Source of the DNA: Saliterribacillus persicus
Lineage (GTDB): Bacteria > Bacillota > Bacilli > Bacillales > Amphibacillaceae
Direction: 5' to 3'
Length of the DNA stretch: 45,079 bases
NCBI RefSeq assembly: GCF_003337485.1
Contig: NZ_QPJJ01000022.1
Coordinates: 1-45,079, forward strand
In this document: one piece after another, positions 34,191 to 43,001 of the stretch
Position numbering within the stretch: position 1 is the stretch's first letter
Layout: every line of letters starts with the position of its first letter
Position numbers and translations under genes: made by a program
Notes under the pieces: generated by a model
Seen by the model: the letters and a program-made list of their open reading frames with translations, nothing else
Databases searched by the model: none
Told to the model about the DNA's origin: nothing

Positions 34191-34230
34191 GTGTCCGTCA
34201 GTGTTCGTCAAGGTTGGGTAGTGTCCTTTA
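34191..34230. repeat. Three 10-bp direct repeats next to the attachment site
   Basis: GTGTCCGTCA (34191-34200) and GTGTTCGTCA (34201-34210) are tandem with one mismatch; GTGTCCTTTA (34221-34230) is a partial third copy. Further right, ATGACC recurs near 34300. Repeats like these beside an attachment site often bind the integrase. The rest of the 33958-34543 gap holds no recognised gene. Confidence 0.5.
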
Positions 34231-34543
34231 ACCTTTTAATACGTGACCTTCTGTGAACTGTAGTGTTTTTTAGATTCCGAACGAAACTTTATATTTGATG
34301 ACCAAAATTATGACCACGGCACTGACCATTTTAATTAGGTGTAGCGTTGTTTGCCAAAAAACAAATCCAAGTCTGTTTAACAATTTATTATGTAATTATA
34401 GAATATGACTTTGAGTCGGCTTTTTAGCCCAAAAAAAATTATAGTAAATATCAAGAAAGGAGATTGAACTCATTTTTTCTTTTATTTTTTTTATCATTAA
34501 TATTCTTTTTATTTTGTTCAGTATAAGCTCACTTACTATAATT

Positions 34544-36367
34544 TCATTCATAGAGAATTTGATGGATTAATTCAAATACTTGTCTGAAAGTTTCAAAACC
34601 TATGTTATTGAAAGGTTCCTCATTGATAAGTATATTTTGTGCAAATTGACTTTTAGATAAAGCCTTATTACTTTGTTGGTCACTTATTTCAAACACCTCA
34701 GTATCAATTATTTGAATTGAGTTTTCACCGCACTTATTTCGATTCCTACATATTAGTTTATTTTCTTTATCGATACCAAAAAGTTGATTAAACTCATTTC
34801 CTAAAAATAATCTTCTTGAATCCTGATCAATAGTTTTTATTTCTTCATCTGTATAATAATGTTCAATTGAGATTAAAGATGCATCCTGTCTATGTGGAGG
34901 TATTGGAAGCGTAAATGAGTAGACATTATTCCCCCATTCTTTAATTTTATCACCACTTTCCAAAGATACTTTGTTGACTATCTTGGGTTCATCTCTATCA
35001 AACACCGCTATTATTTTTGAAGTATTATTTAACTTACTTAAAGATGAACACAATGAAACAAGATTCGAACTCCCCATTTCTTCGTCTTCAAATTCTAAAA
35101 ACACAAAATTTTCTTGAAGAAATTCTCCATTCTCTCTAAATTTACTTAATGCTCTTTTAAGGTGTTTCCAATCAGTTTTTCCTTCCGTAATAACTAAATG
35201 CTTATCATTTGCATCTATCTTATCTTTGAATACATTTATTTTAAAAGCCTCGTTCACAATTTTTTCATCGGTCCAATTATAAAATTCCCCTGAAGACGGA
35301 ATGAAAACTTTACCATCTCTATCTTTTTTCAGAATGATCACTTTATCATTTATTCTATTTTCATTATGAATTATAAATGGAGAATGTGTTGATATGAATA
35401 TTTGCGAGCCTTGTTCATCATTTGGGTTTGTAAAAAGTTGCTGAAAAAAATTTAAGACCTTTTTCTGCCAGTCAGGATGCAGACTGATTTCAGGCTCATC
35501 TATCAAGATTAAAGCTCCATTTGTACTTTGTCTATCTTTTAATAAAAATCCACCTCTAAAAACTATCTGTTTTTCCCCTGAACTAAGGTTTTCTATAGAC
35601 ATTTCTCTTTCAAATTCTTTAAAATAAACTTTTAGGCTTCCATTTTCAGCACGTACTTCACTAATTTTCTTGTTAGGAAACATTGTTTCAAATGCTCTAA
35701 TAAACCTATTTAGCCTTATCCCCTTTACAGTAACAGGTGGTGCTTGACCTGGATTTTCATCTACCCATTTCCTTAATTCATCATTATCTTGCGAATTTAT
35801 ATCAATAAACAATTGTGTAATATCATTAGCTAATTGACTATTAGATTTAATACTTTGATTTACTTCTTCATCAATTATCTTAGCTGTTATTGACTGAATA
35901 TTATTTGGATTAAAGTTAATTTCAGTAGTAGAATACAAACTTTTAACAATTTTTCTATATTGGGGTCTATTTAAAAAATGATCTTGAATTCTTATAGAAT
36001 CTCCTTCTTCATTCATAAAAGAAAGACTATGATTATGGTGGCTTGTAAAATCGAAAATAACTTTGGCTTCTTGTTTAATATAATCATGAGCGCTTAGTTC
36101 ATGTGCAAACTCTTGTTTTAATAATTCAATTTCTTCTTCGTTAAATATCACAGTAAAAATTCTTGATTCACTACTTAATGGTAATCGGTTATGATGTGAA
36201 TTTGCTGTAGTAAATTCAAAAATTAAATTTAACAAAGTCGTCTTACCCGTTCCATTTTCCCCCGCTAAAATAATCGTATCAACAACTTCACCAACTTCAT
36301 TAGTAAAATCAAAAGTGATATTACGAAGTATATTATTATTTTCCAAATCTATTTTTTTGATTTTCAT
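34544..36367 (-). CDS. OLD-like AAA ATPase with TOPRIM nuclease domain
   Basis: A 607-residue protein. The ABC-like ATPase part has Walker A AGENGTGKTTLL near the N-terminus, signature LSSGEKQIV, Walker B ALILIDEPEISLHPDWQ and the switch STHSPFII. After about residue 375 a TOPRIM-type domain follows, with VITEGKTDWKHLKRAL (Glu) and IIAVFDRDEP (Asp-x-Asp). This is the OLD-family plan of antiviral ATP-regulated nucleases. ATG 36367 chosen for AAAGGA; the frame extends 11 codons upstream without a better site. It follows the protease gene by about 110 bases on the same strand, with no terminator seen. Confidence 0.78.
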   Translation of the reverse strand: MKIKKIDLENNNILRNITFDFTNEVGEVVDTIILAGENGTGKTTLLNLIFEFTTANSHHNRLPLSSESRIFTVIFNEEEIELLKQEFAHELSAHDYIKQEAKVIFDFTSHHNHSLSFMNEEGDSIRIQDHFLNRPQYRKIVKSLYSTTEINFNPNNIQSITAKIIDEEVNQSIKSNSQLANDITQLFIDINSQDNDELRKWVDENPGQAPPVTVKGIRLNRFIRAFETMFPNKKISEVRAENGSLKVYFKEFEREMSIENLSSGEKQIVFRGGFLLKDRQSTNGALILIDEPEISLHPDWQKKVLNFFQQLFTNPNDEQGSQIFISTHSPFIIHNENRINDKVIILKKDRDGKVFIPSSGEFYNWTDEKIVNEAFKINVFKDKIDANDKHLVITEGKTDWKHLKRALSKFRENGEFLQENFVFLEFEDEEMGSSNLVSLCSSLSKLNNTSKIIAVFDRDEPKIVNKVSLESGDKIKEWGNNVYSFTLPIPPHRQDASLISIEHYYTDEEIKTIDQDSRRLFLGNEFNQLFGIDKENKLICRNRNKCGENSIQIIDTEVFEISDQQSNKALSKSQFAQNILINEEPFNNIGFETFRQVFELIHQILYE

Positions 36368-36475
36368 ACATGTAATTCCTTTCGTATTTCTAATCATCAA
36401 TATTAAAAAATTATAAGTTGATATAAATGGAAGGGGAAACCGAATAGAGATTAAGAAAGAGAATAATGTTTAACT

Positions 36476-38884
36476 CTATTTAATTCTAACCCTTTGTTGT
36501 ACTGCAGTTCTAATTTCAGAATATACCTTTATATCTTGCGAATGTTCAACCAAAACTGATACACAGTAGTTTTGTTCATGATTTTCATCAGCTATCCATT
36601 TGTTTGAATTAATGATCACTAAAGTAAGAGGTGCATTTGGCATTGTTTTCGGTTCTCTTTTATATTCTTTAACTCCTTTTTGGTGACAACCACTATTTCT
36701 TATATTTGGACCTGGAGTTAATTTAATTTCGTGACTATCTAACTCTTCCATAACCGCTTCATCATCAGAAAAATCGTATTCAGCAAATTTTTCAGCAACA
36801 ATGTTAGGATTAATAGAATGATAGAGTTTGAATTGCATACGATTACCTAAGTAACTATCACCCCTTGTCATTCTCGTAATTGGATCAAAGGTTAATGCAA
36901 CAGATATTCTCTTATATCCTTTTGTTTCAAAAAAAGTTTGGGGAAAATCAAAAGAATAAACTTGTACCTTATTTAATGAAATAACTCCCTCATCAAGTAA
37001 TACAACTCTATTATCAAATGAAGAGATTGCCTTATCATAATTTGGTAGTCCATAGCCATTAATTTTCAACAAGGAATTTTGCTTTTCCCTATCACTACCG
37101 CTAAACCCATCAATTTTAGTTGTTTCAGTTGATTGTAACAAAAGGTTCTTTAAAAAGTTTGCTGATTTGTCTGGATACTTATTTGCTATCTTACCTAATA
37201 CATGGGTAATCATAGGTGCAGAAAAACTTGTGCCATAGTTAAAATTAAACAGTTTTTCCGTTGGTTTATTTGATAGCAAAGGAAGTTTGCCACCCAAATC
37301 TTCATTAATTCTTCCAAAATTCTTTTTTAATATTAAATTTCCACCATAGTGTACTACTTCTGGCTTTATCATCCCGTTTATTCCAAATCCTGTACGGGTA
37401 AATGGAGAGGCTTCACCATATTTAGCAATGGGTGTAAGTAAATTGGATTTATGTCCATCCAATGATTGTTCAGAAATTGAAACTTCTTGGGCAATTGAAC
37501 CAACAGTTATAGATAATGCAGAAGTAGCAGGATTAATAAGCCTAAAAAACTCACTTTTGACCAAGTAGTTGGGATAATGTTCGATAATTTCTTCAAGTTC
37601 ATCAAAAATATATCTTGGATCAGAATTTCCTGCTGAAACAACAAACACCACTTCTCTATATTCATATGCTAACTCGTCTAATAAGGCCGCTAGCGGGAAT
37701 TGTCTATTATTTTTAGCCCGTAGTGCTTCATTTGCATTTCCGAAGGAAATATTGACTACTTTAATCCTGTAATCTTCATTATTAAGAAAACTTCGAATTG
37801 CTGTATCTAACTGGTTTTCAAAGAGTTTCTCTTCATCATATACAGGTGTGAAATTTCCTTGTATATCTTCTTGTCCATACATAACCTTTCCAGAAAAAAG
37901 CCAATTCGAAGGAGGAAACATTTTTTCATTAATCCTTTGTTTTATATCCCCATATAAAGAAACTCCTGCTACAGCAGTTCCATGCCCCACTTTATCTTGT
38001 AATTCCTTTTCAACTTCTTGAAAATTTTCTTCATCACCAACAGCCTTTTCCAATAAAGGGTGATTAGAAGTTATTCCTGAATCGATAACTAATACACCCA
38101 CCGATTCTTCATCTGGTGATGAAACTTCAAAATCATCGACATCCTGTCCATAAAAATCACTTACTTTAAATGTTGGAATGAACGGTCTATCTACTCTTGC
38201 AACCTCTTTGAGTTCTATTATTTCTTTAAGAATTTCATTTGAGATTTTCACTCTAAATAGGGCAAATGAATTTGTAATTAAACTGTCGCATATACGAAAC
38301 CTATTCCAATCATTATATGTATTTTTAATTTCTTGTATAAAATCCTCAATATGTTCGTTATCCATTCTCCATAGTTCAATATCTAAATATTCTACTTCTT
38401 CATCTTTTAAAGGATTCATCATAAGGCTTTTACCAATCTTGTCTTCAACTGGTATATCTTCAATTGAATCTATTACATTAAAAAAATCATATTTATTACC
38501 AACTTTTATCCCTGAATACTGTGACAATTTATCTTTAAATGATTCTAACTCTGTGTCATTAGAAAAAACAACCCAATAACCTTTGCGATTTTCAGCCACA
38601 GACAAAACAGTGATTCCACCCATAGAGTTAAGCGTTTTCGAAAATGAATTGTAGTCAACGCTTTGATTAATAGAAATTCTATAGACTAAATTAGGATTCA
38701 CTTTACCATTATATTTTTCTTTTAGTTCAGTAAAAGATTTTGTAATCTGCTCTGCTTTATCATTAACTTCCTGATAATAATTCCTTTTAATTCTACCTTC
38801 TGGTAAAGAAAAGCCTCCACCACCCTTTCTTTTTCTTCTTTCGAGTCCTCCTATATATTGTGGTAAAGAAAGATGTTCATACAT
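36476..38884 (-). CDS. ietS: Subtilisin-like serine protease, IetS type
   Basis: An 802-residue S8-family protease without signal peptide, so probably cytoplasmic. The catalytic triad is readable: Asp in GVLVIDSGI, His in GHGTAVAGVS and Ser in NYGTSFSAPM. A large N-terminal region (about 1-255) with a Gly-rich start and a C-terminal region (about 640-802) flank the core. Together with the upstream ATPase it matches the ietA/ietS gene pair, known for plasmid stability and reported as an antiphage system. ATG 38884 chosen (site AAGGGTGAT); an in-frame GTG at 38893 is possible. Confidence 0.8.
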   Translation of the reverse strand: MYEHLSLPQYIGGLERRKRKGGGGFSLPEGRIKRNYYQEVNDKAEQITKSFTELKEKYNGKVNPNLVYRISINQSVDYNSFSKTLNSMGGITVLSVAENRKGYWVVFSNDTELESFKDKLSQYSGIKVGNKYDFFNVIDSIEDIPVEDKIGKSLMMNPLKDEEVEYLDIELWRMDNEHIEDFIQEIKNTYNDWNRFRICDSLITNSFALFRVKISNEILKEIIELKEVARVDRPFIPTFKVSDFYGQDVDDFEVSSPDEESVGVLVIDSGITSNHPLLEKAVGDEENFQEVEKELQDKVGHGTAVAGVSLYGDIKQRINEKMFPPSNWLFSGKVMYGQEDIQGNFTPVYDEEKLFENQLDTAIRSFLNNEDYRIKVVNISFGNANEALRAKNNRQFPLAALLDELAYEYREVVFVVSAGNSDPRYIFDELEEIIEHYPNYLVKSEFFRLINPATSALSITVGSIAQEVSISEQSLDGHKSNLLTPIAKYGEASPFTRTGFGINGMIKPEVVHYGGNLILKKNFGRINEDLGGKLPLLSNKPTEKLFNFNYGTSFSAPMITHVLGKIANKYPDKSANFLKNLLLQSTETTKIDGFSGSDREKQNSLLKINGYGLPNYDKAISSFDNRVVLLDEGVISLNKVQVYSFDFPQTFFETKGYKRISVALTFDPITRMTRGDSYLGNRMQFKLYHSINPNIVAEKFAEYDFSDDEAVMEELDSHEIKLTPGPNIRNSGCHQKGVKEYKREPKTMPNAPLTLVIINSNKWIADENHEQNYCVSVLVEHSQDIKVYSEIRTAVQQRVRIK

Positions 38885-38901
38885 TTTTATCACCCTTTTC
38901 C

Positions 38902-39903
38902 TTAGCTATTGGTTCTTAAATCTAATCGCTCCCTAAATCGATCCAATGAATATATTAAATCATTATTGGAAATAGAGTCTCTCTCATTTATAATTGCATG
39001 AGTAATTGCATCTCTACACATAGACTTTAAATCAGATGGAGAAAAGCCTTCTGTCCTCTCACTTATAAAATTAATATTTATGTCTTTACCTTTTTTAATT
39101 GGTTTTAAATACAGCTTTATAAGACTAAGTCTTTCCGATTGATCTGGTAATTCAAAATTGATTACTTCATCAAATCTTCGCCAAATAGCAGGATCAAGGA
39201 TATGTGGATGATTAGTTGAAGCTAAAATTAAACTGTCGCCTTCAAAGTTATCTATCATTTGAAGAAAATTATTCACTACTCTCTTTATTTCTCCAGTTTC
39301 ATGCTGATCATCCCGATTTTTTCCAATAATATCGACTTCATCAAATAAAACAACCCAAATACCATTAGTAATAAATTCAAATACCCTCTTTAAATTCGAT
39401 GCTGTTTCACCAAGATACGAAGAAATAATTGCGTCGAAGTTAATATATACAAGTGGAAGACCTAAATAAGCACTTATCACTTGTGCGGAAAATGTTTTAC
39501 CTGTACCAGGCATTCCGCAAAATAAAACCTTGTTTTTTGGTTTTAGGTTGTAAGTAGCAAGAACTTCATAAGACTTAAACCCCAATACAATCTGCTTCAA
39601 GGCATAATTAGTTTTATCCGTAAGAATTAATTGTTTCCAATCAAGTTCATATTGTTTAATTTCTAATAAAGGGAATCCTGTGTCATTATCCCGTGGAATA
39701 GGCATATTTGTTTTAAACCTTTTATTCGAATTAATTCGGCTGTGACTCTTAGAATACAATGCCTCTTTTAACTCTTTAGCGACTAAATTATGTTTCTTCC
39801 GTTTTTCCAAATTAATGAGTTCTTCACCGAGTTTATAAAATTCCTCTTCATCGTTTTTCGTAAATGCTATAAACAGCTTTTTTATTAGCTCGTTTGTAGT
39901 CAT
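38902..39903 (-). CDS. ietA: AAA+ ATPase, IetA type
   Basis: A 333-residue AAA+ ATPase. After a helical N-terminus come Walker A CGMPGTGKTFSA (about 130), Walker B VVLFDEVDIIGK (about 190) and the sensor/arginine-finger region STNHPHILDPAIWRRFDEVI, like FtsH/Spastin-type classical AAA domains. It would regulate or feed the subtilisin encoded 17 bases downstream. In the described ietAS pair the ATPase counters the protease. GGGGGAGGTGA before the ATG is a very strong site. A consensus promoter lies upstream. Confidence 0.82.
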   Translation of the reverse strand: MTTNELIKKLFIAFTKNDEEEFYKLGEELINLEKRKKHNLVAKELKEALYSKSHSRINSNKRFKTNMPIPRDNDTGFPLLEIKQYELDWKQLILTDKTNYALKQIVLGFKSYEVLATYNLKPKNKVLFCGMPGTGKTFSAQVISAYLGLPLVYINFDAIISSYLGETASNLKRVFEFITNGIWVVLFDEVDIIGKNRDDQHETGEIKRVVNNFLQMIDNFEGDSLILASTNHPHILDPAIWRRFDEVINFELPDQSERLSLIKLYLKPIKKGKDININFISERTEGFSPSDLKSMCRDAITHAIINERDSISNNDLIYSLDRFRERLDLRTNS

Positions 39904-39950
39904 GATTGTTCACCTCCCCCAATTTATTCTTTGCAAATATCATTTTTTTC

Positions 39951-39979
39951 ATTATACGCTTTTAAATTAGTATTGTTAA
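39951..39979 (-). promoter_or_regulatory. Sigma-A promoter of the ietA-ietS-OLD operon
   Basis: On the minus strand TTAACA (39979-39974), a 17-base spacer and a perfect TATAAT (39956-39951), about 45 bases before the ietA ATG. No other good promoter is seen before the next two genes, which supports a three-gene operon. Confidence 0.6.
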
Positions 39980-40173
39980 TTATTATCTGACCAATATATG
40001 ATTTAAATAAAAAGCAAATATAACTCTAAATAAATTTGCTATGCTTAATTTTGTGGTTTAAAAATTACATTAACAAACTTTTATCTATTTCTCTTTTTTT
40101 AAGTTGTTAAAATGAGAGGTTTTTAAACCTATTATTGCTCTAAACTTTTTTGTATCATTTCACTACTAATGTT

Positions 40174-40199
40174 GCGAATGAATTGAGTCAATCATTCGC
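40174..40199. promoter_or_regulatory. 26-base inverted repeat in a 569-base gap
   Basis: GCGAATGA (40174-40181) and TCATTCGC (40192-40199) flank ATTGAGTCAA, itself nearly palindromic. There is no T-run, so it looks more like an operator or structured RNA than a terminator. The gap 39904-40472 otherwise holds only the ietA promoter; I see no gene in it. Confidence 0.4.
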
Positions 40200-40472
40200 G
40201 ATAATAAAGAAAACTACTCTTCGTAATATAGAGCTAAGTTTCTTACTAATTAATTGTAGGCTTAAATTTTTATCTTTAATTTTGTATGAAGGGTCTATAG
40301 TTCGTCCGTAAATGCTTAGAATTGTTTGTCTTTGTTATCATGTCGGAGTAGGCATGCCTCTTACGCATATTATATTTTATTAATTAACTCTCTAATATTA
40401 TATAAAATCCGTATTACTATTGAATCAATTGCGAGATTCCAATTTTTCATTTCTTTCCCAGCTTCTATTTTC

Positions 40473-41312
40473 TTACTCATGTTCAGATTTCAACCTATAA
40501 TATGTCAAAATAACGCTTGTATAATACTGCATCATCCATTCATACCAAATCGGTTTACTATAAAGAGTAAATTGGTTTTTATCGTTATGGCGTATATTGA
40601 AAGAATTAACTATATCGAAAATTAATTTATCATGCTTTTTTTTATTTATATCAAACTCTGAATTTAATATATCTTGTAAATCTCTTCGTAAAGGTTCCAA
40701 GATATCTGCCAATATATTAATAGCCTTCTTTTTTTCTTCTTCATTTGAATTAAATCTATAGTACATTTTTAAAGATGTTTTTAATTGATTAGAGACTTCA
40801 TTGCTCATATAATTTGGTATATCTGAATTTAGTAATTCCTTAATGGAATCATTAGGTTGTTCCATTATATACCCGTACTTTTCATTTAAATAATAACCAT
40901 TGTTATATTTTTTTAATAAGTTATTTATATCTATAGCAAATTCACATTTATATTCATCTACTATAAATATATCCTTAGTATGATCAAAAGTTCCAATGTT
41001 ATCATAAAGAATTTCAATAACAGTAAACAAATCCCCTTCACTATAGGAAGCATAGTATTCCCATATAGGATAGACTTTCCTTTTATTTAGATGTGTAATA
41101 AAGTAAACTTCTGGTGATGGAGCCATTTTAGGCGGGTGCAGCTGATATTCTTCATTATAATTTCTTACTTTCCATACACCATTACTTGCCATATCAAATA
41201 ATTTTCTATCATCGTAATACCTATACACTTGAATAAAATACTCTTTAAAGTCTTTTAAATTGATAGAGAATTCTTTTTCAAATAAATTGTTTCTTTCCGA
41301 ATAATACTTCAT
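40473..41312 (-). CDS. Unrecognised 279-aa protein of the defence region
   Basis: No family recognised with confidence. The N-terminal half (start YYSERNNLFEKEFSINLKDF, then VYRYYDDRKLFDMASNG) and the helical C-terminal part (EPLRRDLQDILNSEFD, then FNIRHNDKNQF with an RH pair) loosely recall AbiJ/HEPN-type abortive-infection proteins; this is only an impression. No signal peptide or membrane segment. A weak AAAGTGAG precedes the ATG. It lies alone between the ietA promoter region and the decayed helicase, in very AT-rich sequence. Confidence 0.55.
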   Translation of the reverse strand: MKYYSERNNLFEKEFSINLKDFKEYFIQVYRYYDDRKLFDMASNGVWKVRNYNEEYQLHPPKMAPSPEVYFITHLNKRKVYPIWEYYASYSEGDLFTVIEILYDNIGTFDHTKDIFIVDEYKCEFAIDINNLLKKYNNGYYLNEKYGYIMEQPNDSIKELLNSDIPNYMSNEVSNQLKTSLKMYYRFNSNEEEKKKAINILADILEPLRRDLQDILNSEFDINKKKHDKLIFDIVNSFNIRHNDKNQFTLYSKPIWYEWMMQYYTSVILTYYRLKSEHE

Positions 41313-41366
41313 ATTTAATTACTCACTTTCTTTCTATATAATTTTCAAAAGGTAGTAGAAAACTTG

Positions 41367-42472
41367 TTAGGAAAGAGCAACATCAAACAACCTCATTGTA
41401 GTGAATTGAGGAACTTTCTCTAATGGCTCATTATCTCTTTTAACTATGGGTCTAACAATTTCTTCTGTTCGTGGAATCCCTCTATTTTTTCACCAGTATT
41501 TCCAAGAATAACGCACAAAAATTCTAATCCTTTCAATTGATAAATAGTTAAGTACGGCACATGAACTTTTGGGAACGGTTTCTCTTTGTTTTGAACTTCT
41601 GATTCCCCAACTCTAAATAGACCGTAAACGTATCTGCAAAAACTCATTTGTAAAGTGGTTCTCAATCAGTCTTGAATCTTTTGTTACTGAACCTCACTCC
41701 TCAATTTAGCGAGCAAGATATTATTGATAGATTACATATCGGACCTTCATCTATGGCATTCTCGGCTTATTTAAACATCTGAGAAAAATACGGAAATCTA
41801 CTTATTCGGTAAAGTAAGACTAAATGGTTTCATCTAGTTTTAGTTCAGCATGATTCTTAATTGTATCTACTGACAAGTTTTCTTCAGAAAATCGATTAAA
41901 AATAAAAAAATTGATAATGCCGTTGCATGACGTGATTTAGAGCGATTGCCAAAATACTCCTTTATCTCTGCTCTCCATTCATCTTCATTAACTTGAAGCA
42001 ATTTCTCAGTAATAGTCCAGAATGAACGTGAACTAATGTAAAAATATTGATCCAACTCACCCATTAAAATAGGCGTTTTTACCCTTGTTCTATTTTTTAT
42101 AAATCGTCAATCACCTATTATATTTTTACATAATGTATGAACCATTCCTACATACATTCTTGATATATAAAAAGGCGTTCCTGTAATATTTGTAACTCTT
42201 CCTAATATTGTCTGTAACTCATCTTTTAGTTGCTTAGCTGCTTTTACCGTAAAGGTAGTTAAATAGATTCTATCTGGCGGGGTATTTTGGAAAATAATAG
42301 CATTCACAGTTGTACTTGAAAGAACCCTTGTCTTACCCAACCCAGGACCTACCATAAGAAAAATAGTCCATCTAAAGAAAGTATCGCATATTTTTGTTTT
42401 TTATTAGGCTGAGACCCATGGATTTCAAATAAAATATTTAACGTAAGTTCACTATTTGCAATCAATAGTCAT
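41367..42472 (-). pseudogene. Decayed UvrD/Rep-type DNA helicase gene
   Basis: Helicase pieces follow in order on the minus strand but in different frames: PNKKQKYAILSLDGLFFL, then GPGLGKTRVLSSTT (Walker A), YLTTFTVKAAKQLKDELQ, YISRMYVGMVHTLCK (motif Ib), then SSRSFWTITEKLLQVNEDEW, NRFSEENLSVDTIKNHAEL, RYVYGLFRVGE, VPYLTIYQLKGLEFLCVI (motif V) and EEIVRPIVKRDNEPLEKVPQ up to MRLFDVALS. At least four frame breaks and large internal deletions are needed (about 1.1 kb against more than 2 kb normally). Clearly inactive. It may be the remnant of a defence-type helicase. Confidence 0.8.
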
Positions 42473-42530
42473 TCCTCCCAACATTAGGGTTTTCTACCAT
42501 TATTCTATCATAATTTAATACTAATGACTT

Positions 42531-42567
42531 TTGAAGTTACCATTACCAATGGTATACTATTAATAGT
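42531..42567 (+). promoter_or_regulatory. Promoter with embedded palindromic operator
   Basis: TTGAAG (42531-42536), a 16-base spacer and TATACT (42553-42558). The palindrome TACCATTACCAATGGTA (42538-42554) fills the spacer, and ACTATTAATAGT (42556-42567) covers the start side. It drives the small transcript ending at 42717. Confidence 0.5.
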
Positions 42568-42619
42568 AAGAGTTAATTTTTCAGGAATACAAAGATTTTA
42601 ATAAAGAAGGGCACAACGT

Positions 42620-42688
42620 ATGATAGGGAAATATTTCTTTGGAGAACTTAAAATACTTATACTTATACATAAATCTAAACACTTGTAG
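42620..42688 (+). CDS. Possible 22-aa peptide, or only part of a small RNA
   Basis: An ATG with GAAGGG nine bases upstream opens a 22-codon frame (starts MIGKYFFGELKILILI, ends Lys/His-rich). Its stop codon lies inside the 5' arm of a strong terminator, which is unusual for a gene. The transcript from the promoter at 42531-42558 would be about 150 bases. It may be a short hydrophobic peptide gene or a regulatory RNA. Confidence 0.35.
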   Translation: MIGKYFFGELKILILIHKSKHL

Positions 42689-42719
42689 ATCAATAGTCTA
42701 CAAGTGTTTTTTCTTTTTT
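42679..42719 (+). terminator. Strong terminator of the small transcript
   Basis: ACACTTGTAGA (42679-42689) and TCTACAAGTGT (42697-42707) form a perfect 11-pair stem with a seven-base loop, followed by TTTTTCTTTTTT. Confidence 0.85.
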
Positions 42720-42735
42720 ATTGACTATAGTCAAT
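42720..42735. promoter_or_regulatory. Shared palindromic operator, copy 1
   Basis: ATTGACTATAGTCAAT is a perfect 16-bp palindrome, identical to 44938-44953. Here it is followed by a -10-like TAAAAT (42738-42743) upstream of the 26-aa peptide gene. The extension CAATGGTA also occurs at 42547-42554. Confidence 0.6.
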
Positions 42736-42850
42736 GGTAAAATGTTGATTTTTCCAGATTTTACAACTAAGGGAGGTGATATTTCCTCAATTGTTTGTAA
42801 ATGATAAGTAAATTTTGAGTTGCTGAATTATTCCTGAGGAGGTGATTTAT

Positions 42851-42931
42851 ATGGCTTTGTGGGCGTTGATTTTATCTATTTTATCCATCGCAATTTCATT
42901 TACAGCACTGTTTTTACAAAGAAAATCGTAA
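42851..42931 (+). CDS. 26-aa hydrophobic peptide, type I toxin-like
   Basis: The product is a single membrane helix: MALWALILSILSIAISF, then TALFLQ and a basic end RKS. A very strong GAGGAGGTGAT precedes the ATG. Size, one helix and a basic tail resemble Gram-positive type I toxins and holin-like peptides. Upstream, TTCCTCA (42783-42789) can pair with TGAGGA (42835-42840) in the ribosome site, so translation may be masked by the leader. A second GGGAGGTGAT at 42771-42780 has no good start after it. Confidence 0.55.
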   Translation: MALWALILSILSIAISFTALFLQRKS

Positions 42932-42949
42932 TAAATTCTGAAAAAATTT

Positions 42950-42980
42950 AGAAAGCCGTTGATTAATCTCAACGGCTTCA
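42950..42980. terminator. Terminator between the peptide gene and the XRE regulator
   Basis: AAGCCGTTG (42953-42961) and CAACGGCTT (42970-42978) form a nine-pair stem. On the minus strand TTTCTAAATTTTTT follows, ending the regulator transcript; it may also end the peptide mRNA. Confidence 0.65.
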
Positions 42981-43001
42981 AATTCTTCACCAGTATTCAA
43001 T

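Noticed and set aside
40326-40625. 99-aa plus-strand frame
   Set aside because: Half of it is antisense to the 279-aa gene and it lacks a convincing ribosome site.
41444-42355. Three separate small minus-strand genes
   Set aside because: Their products are consecutive pieces of one UvrD-type helicase in shifted frames, so they are reported as one pseudogene.
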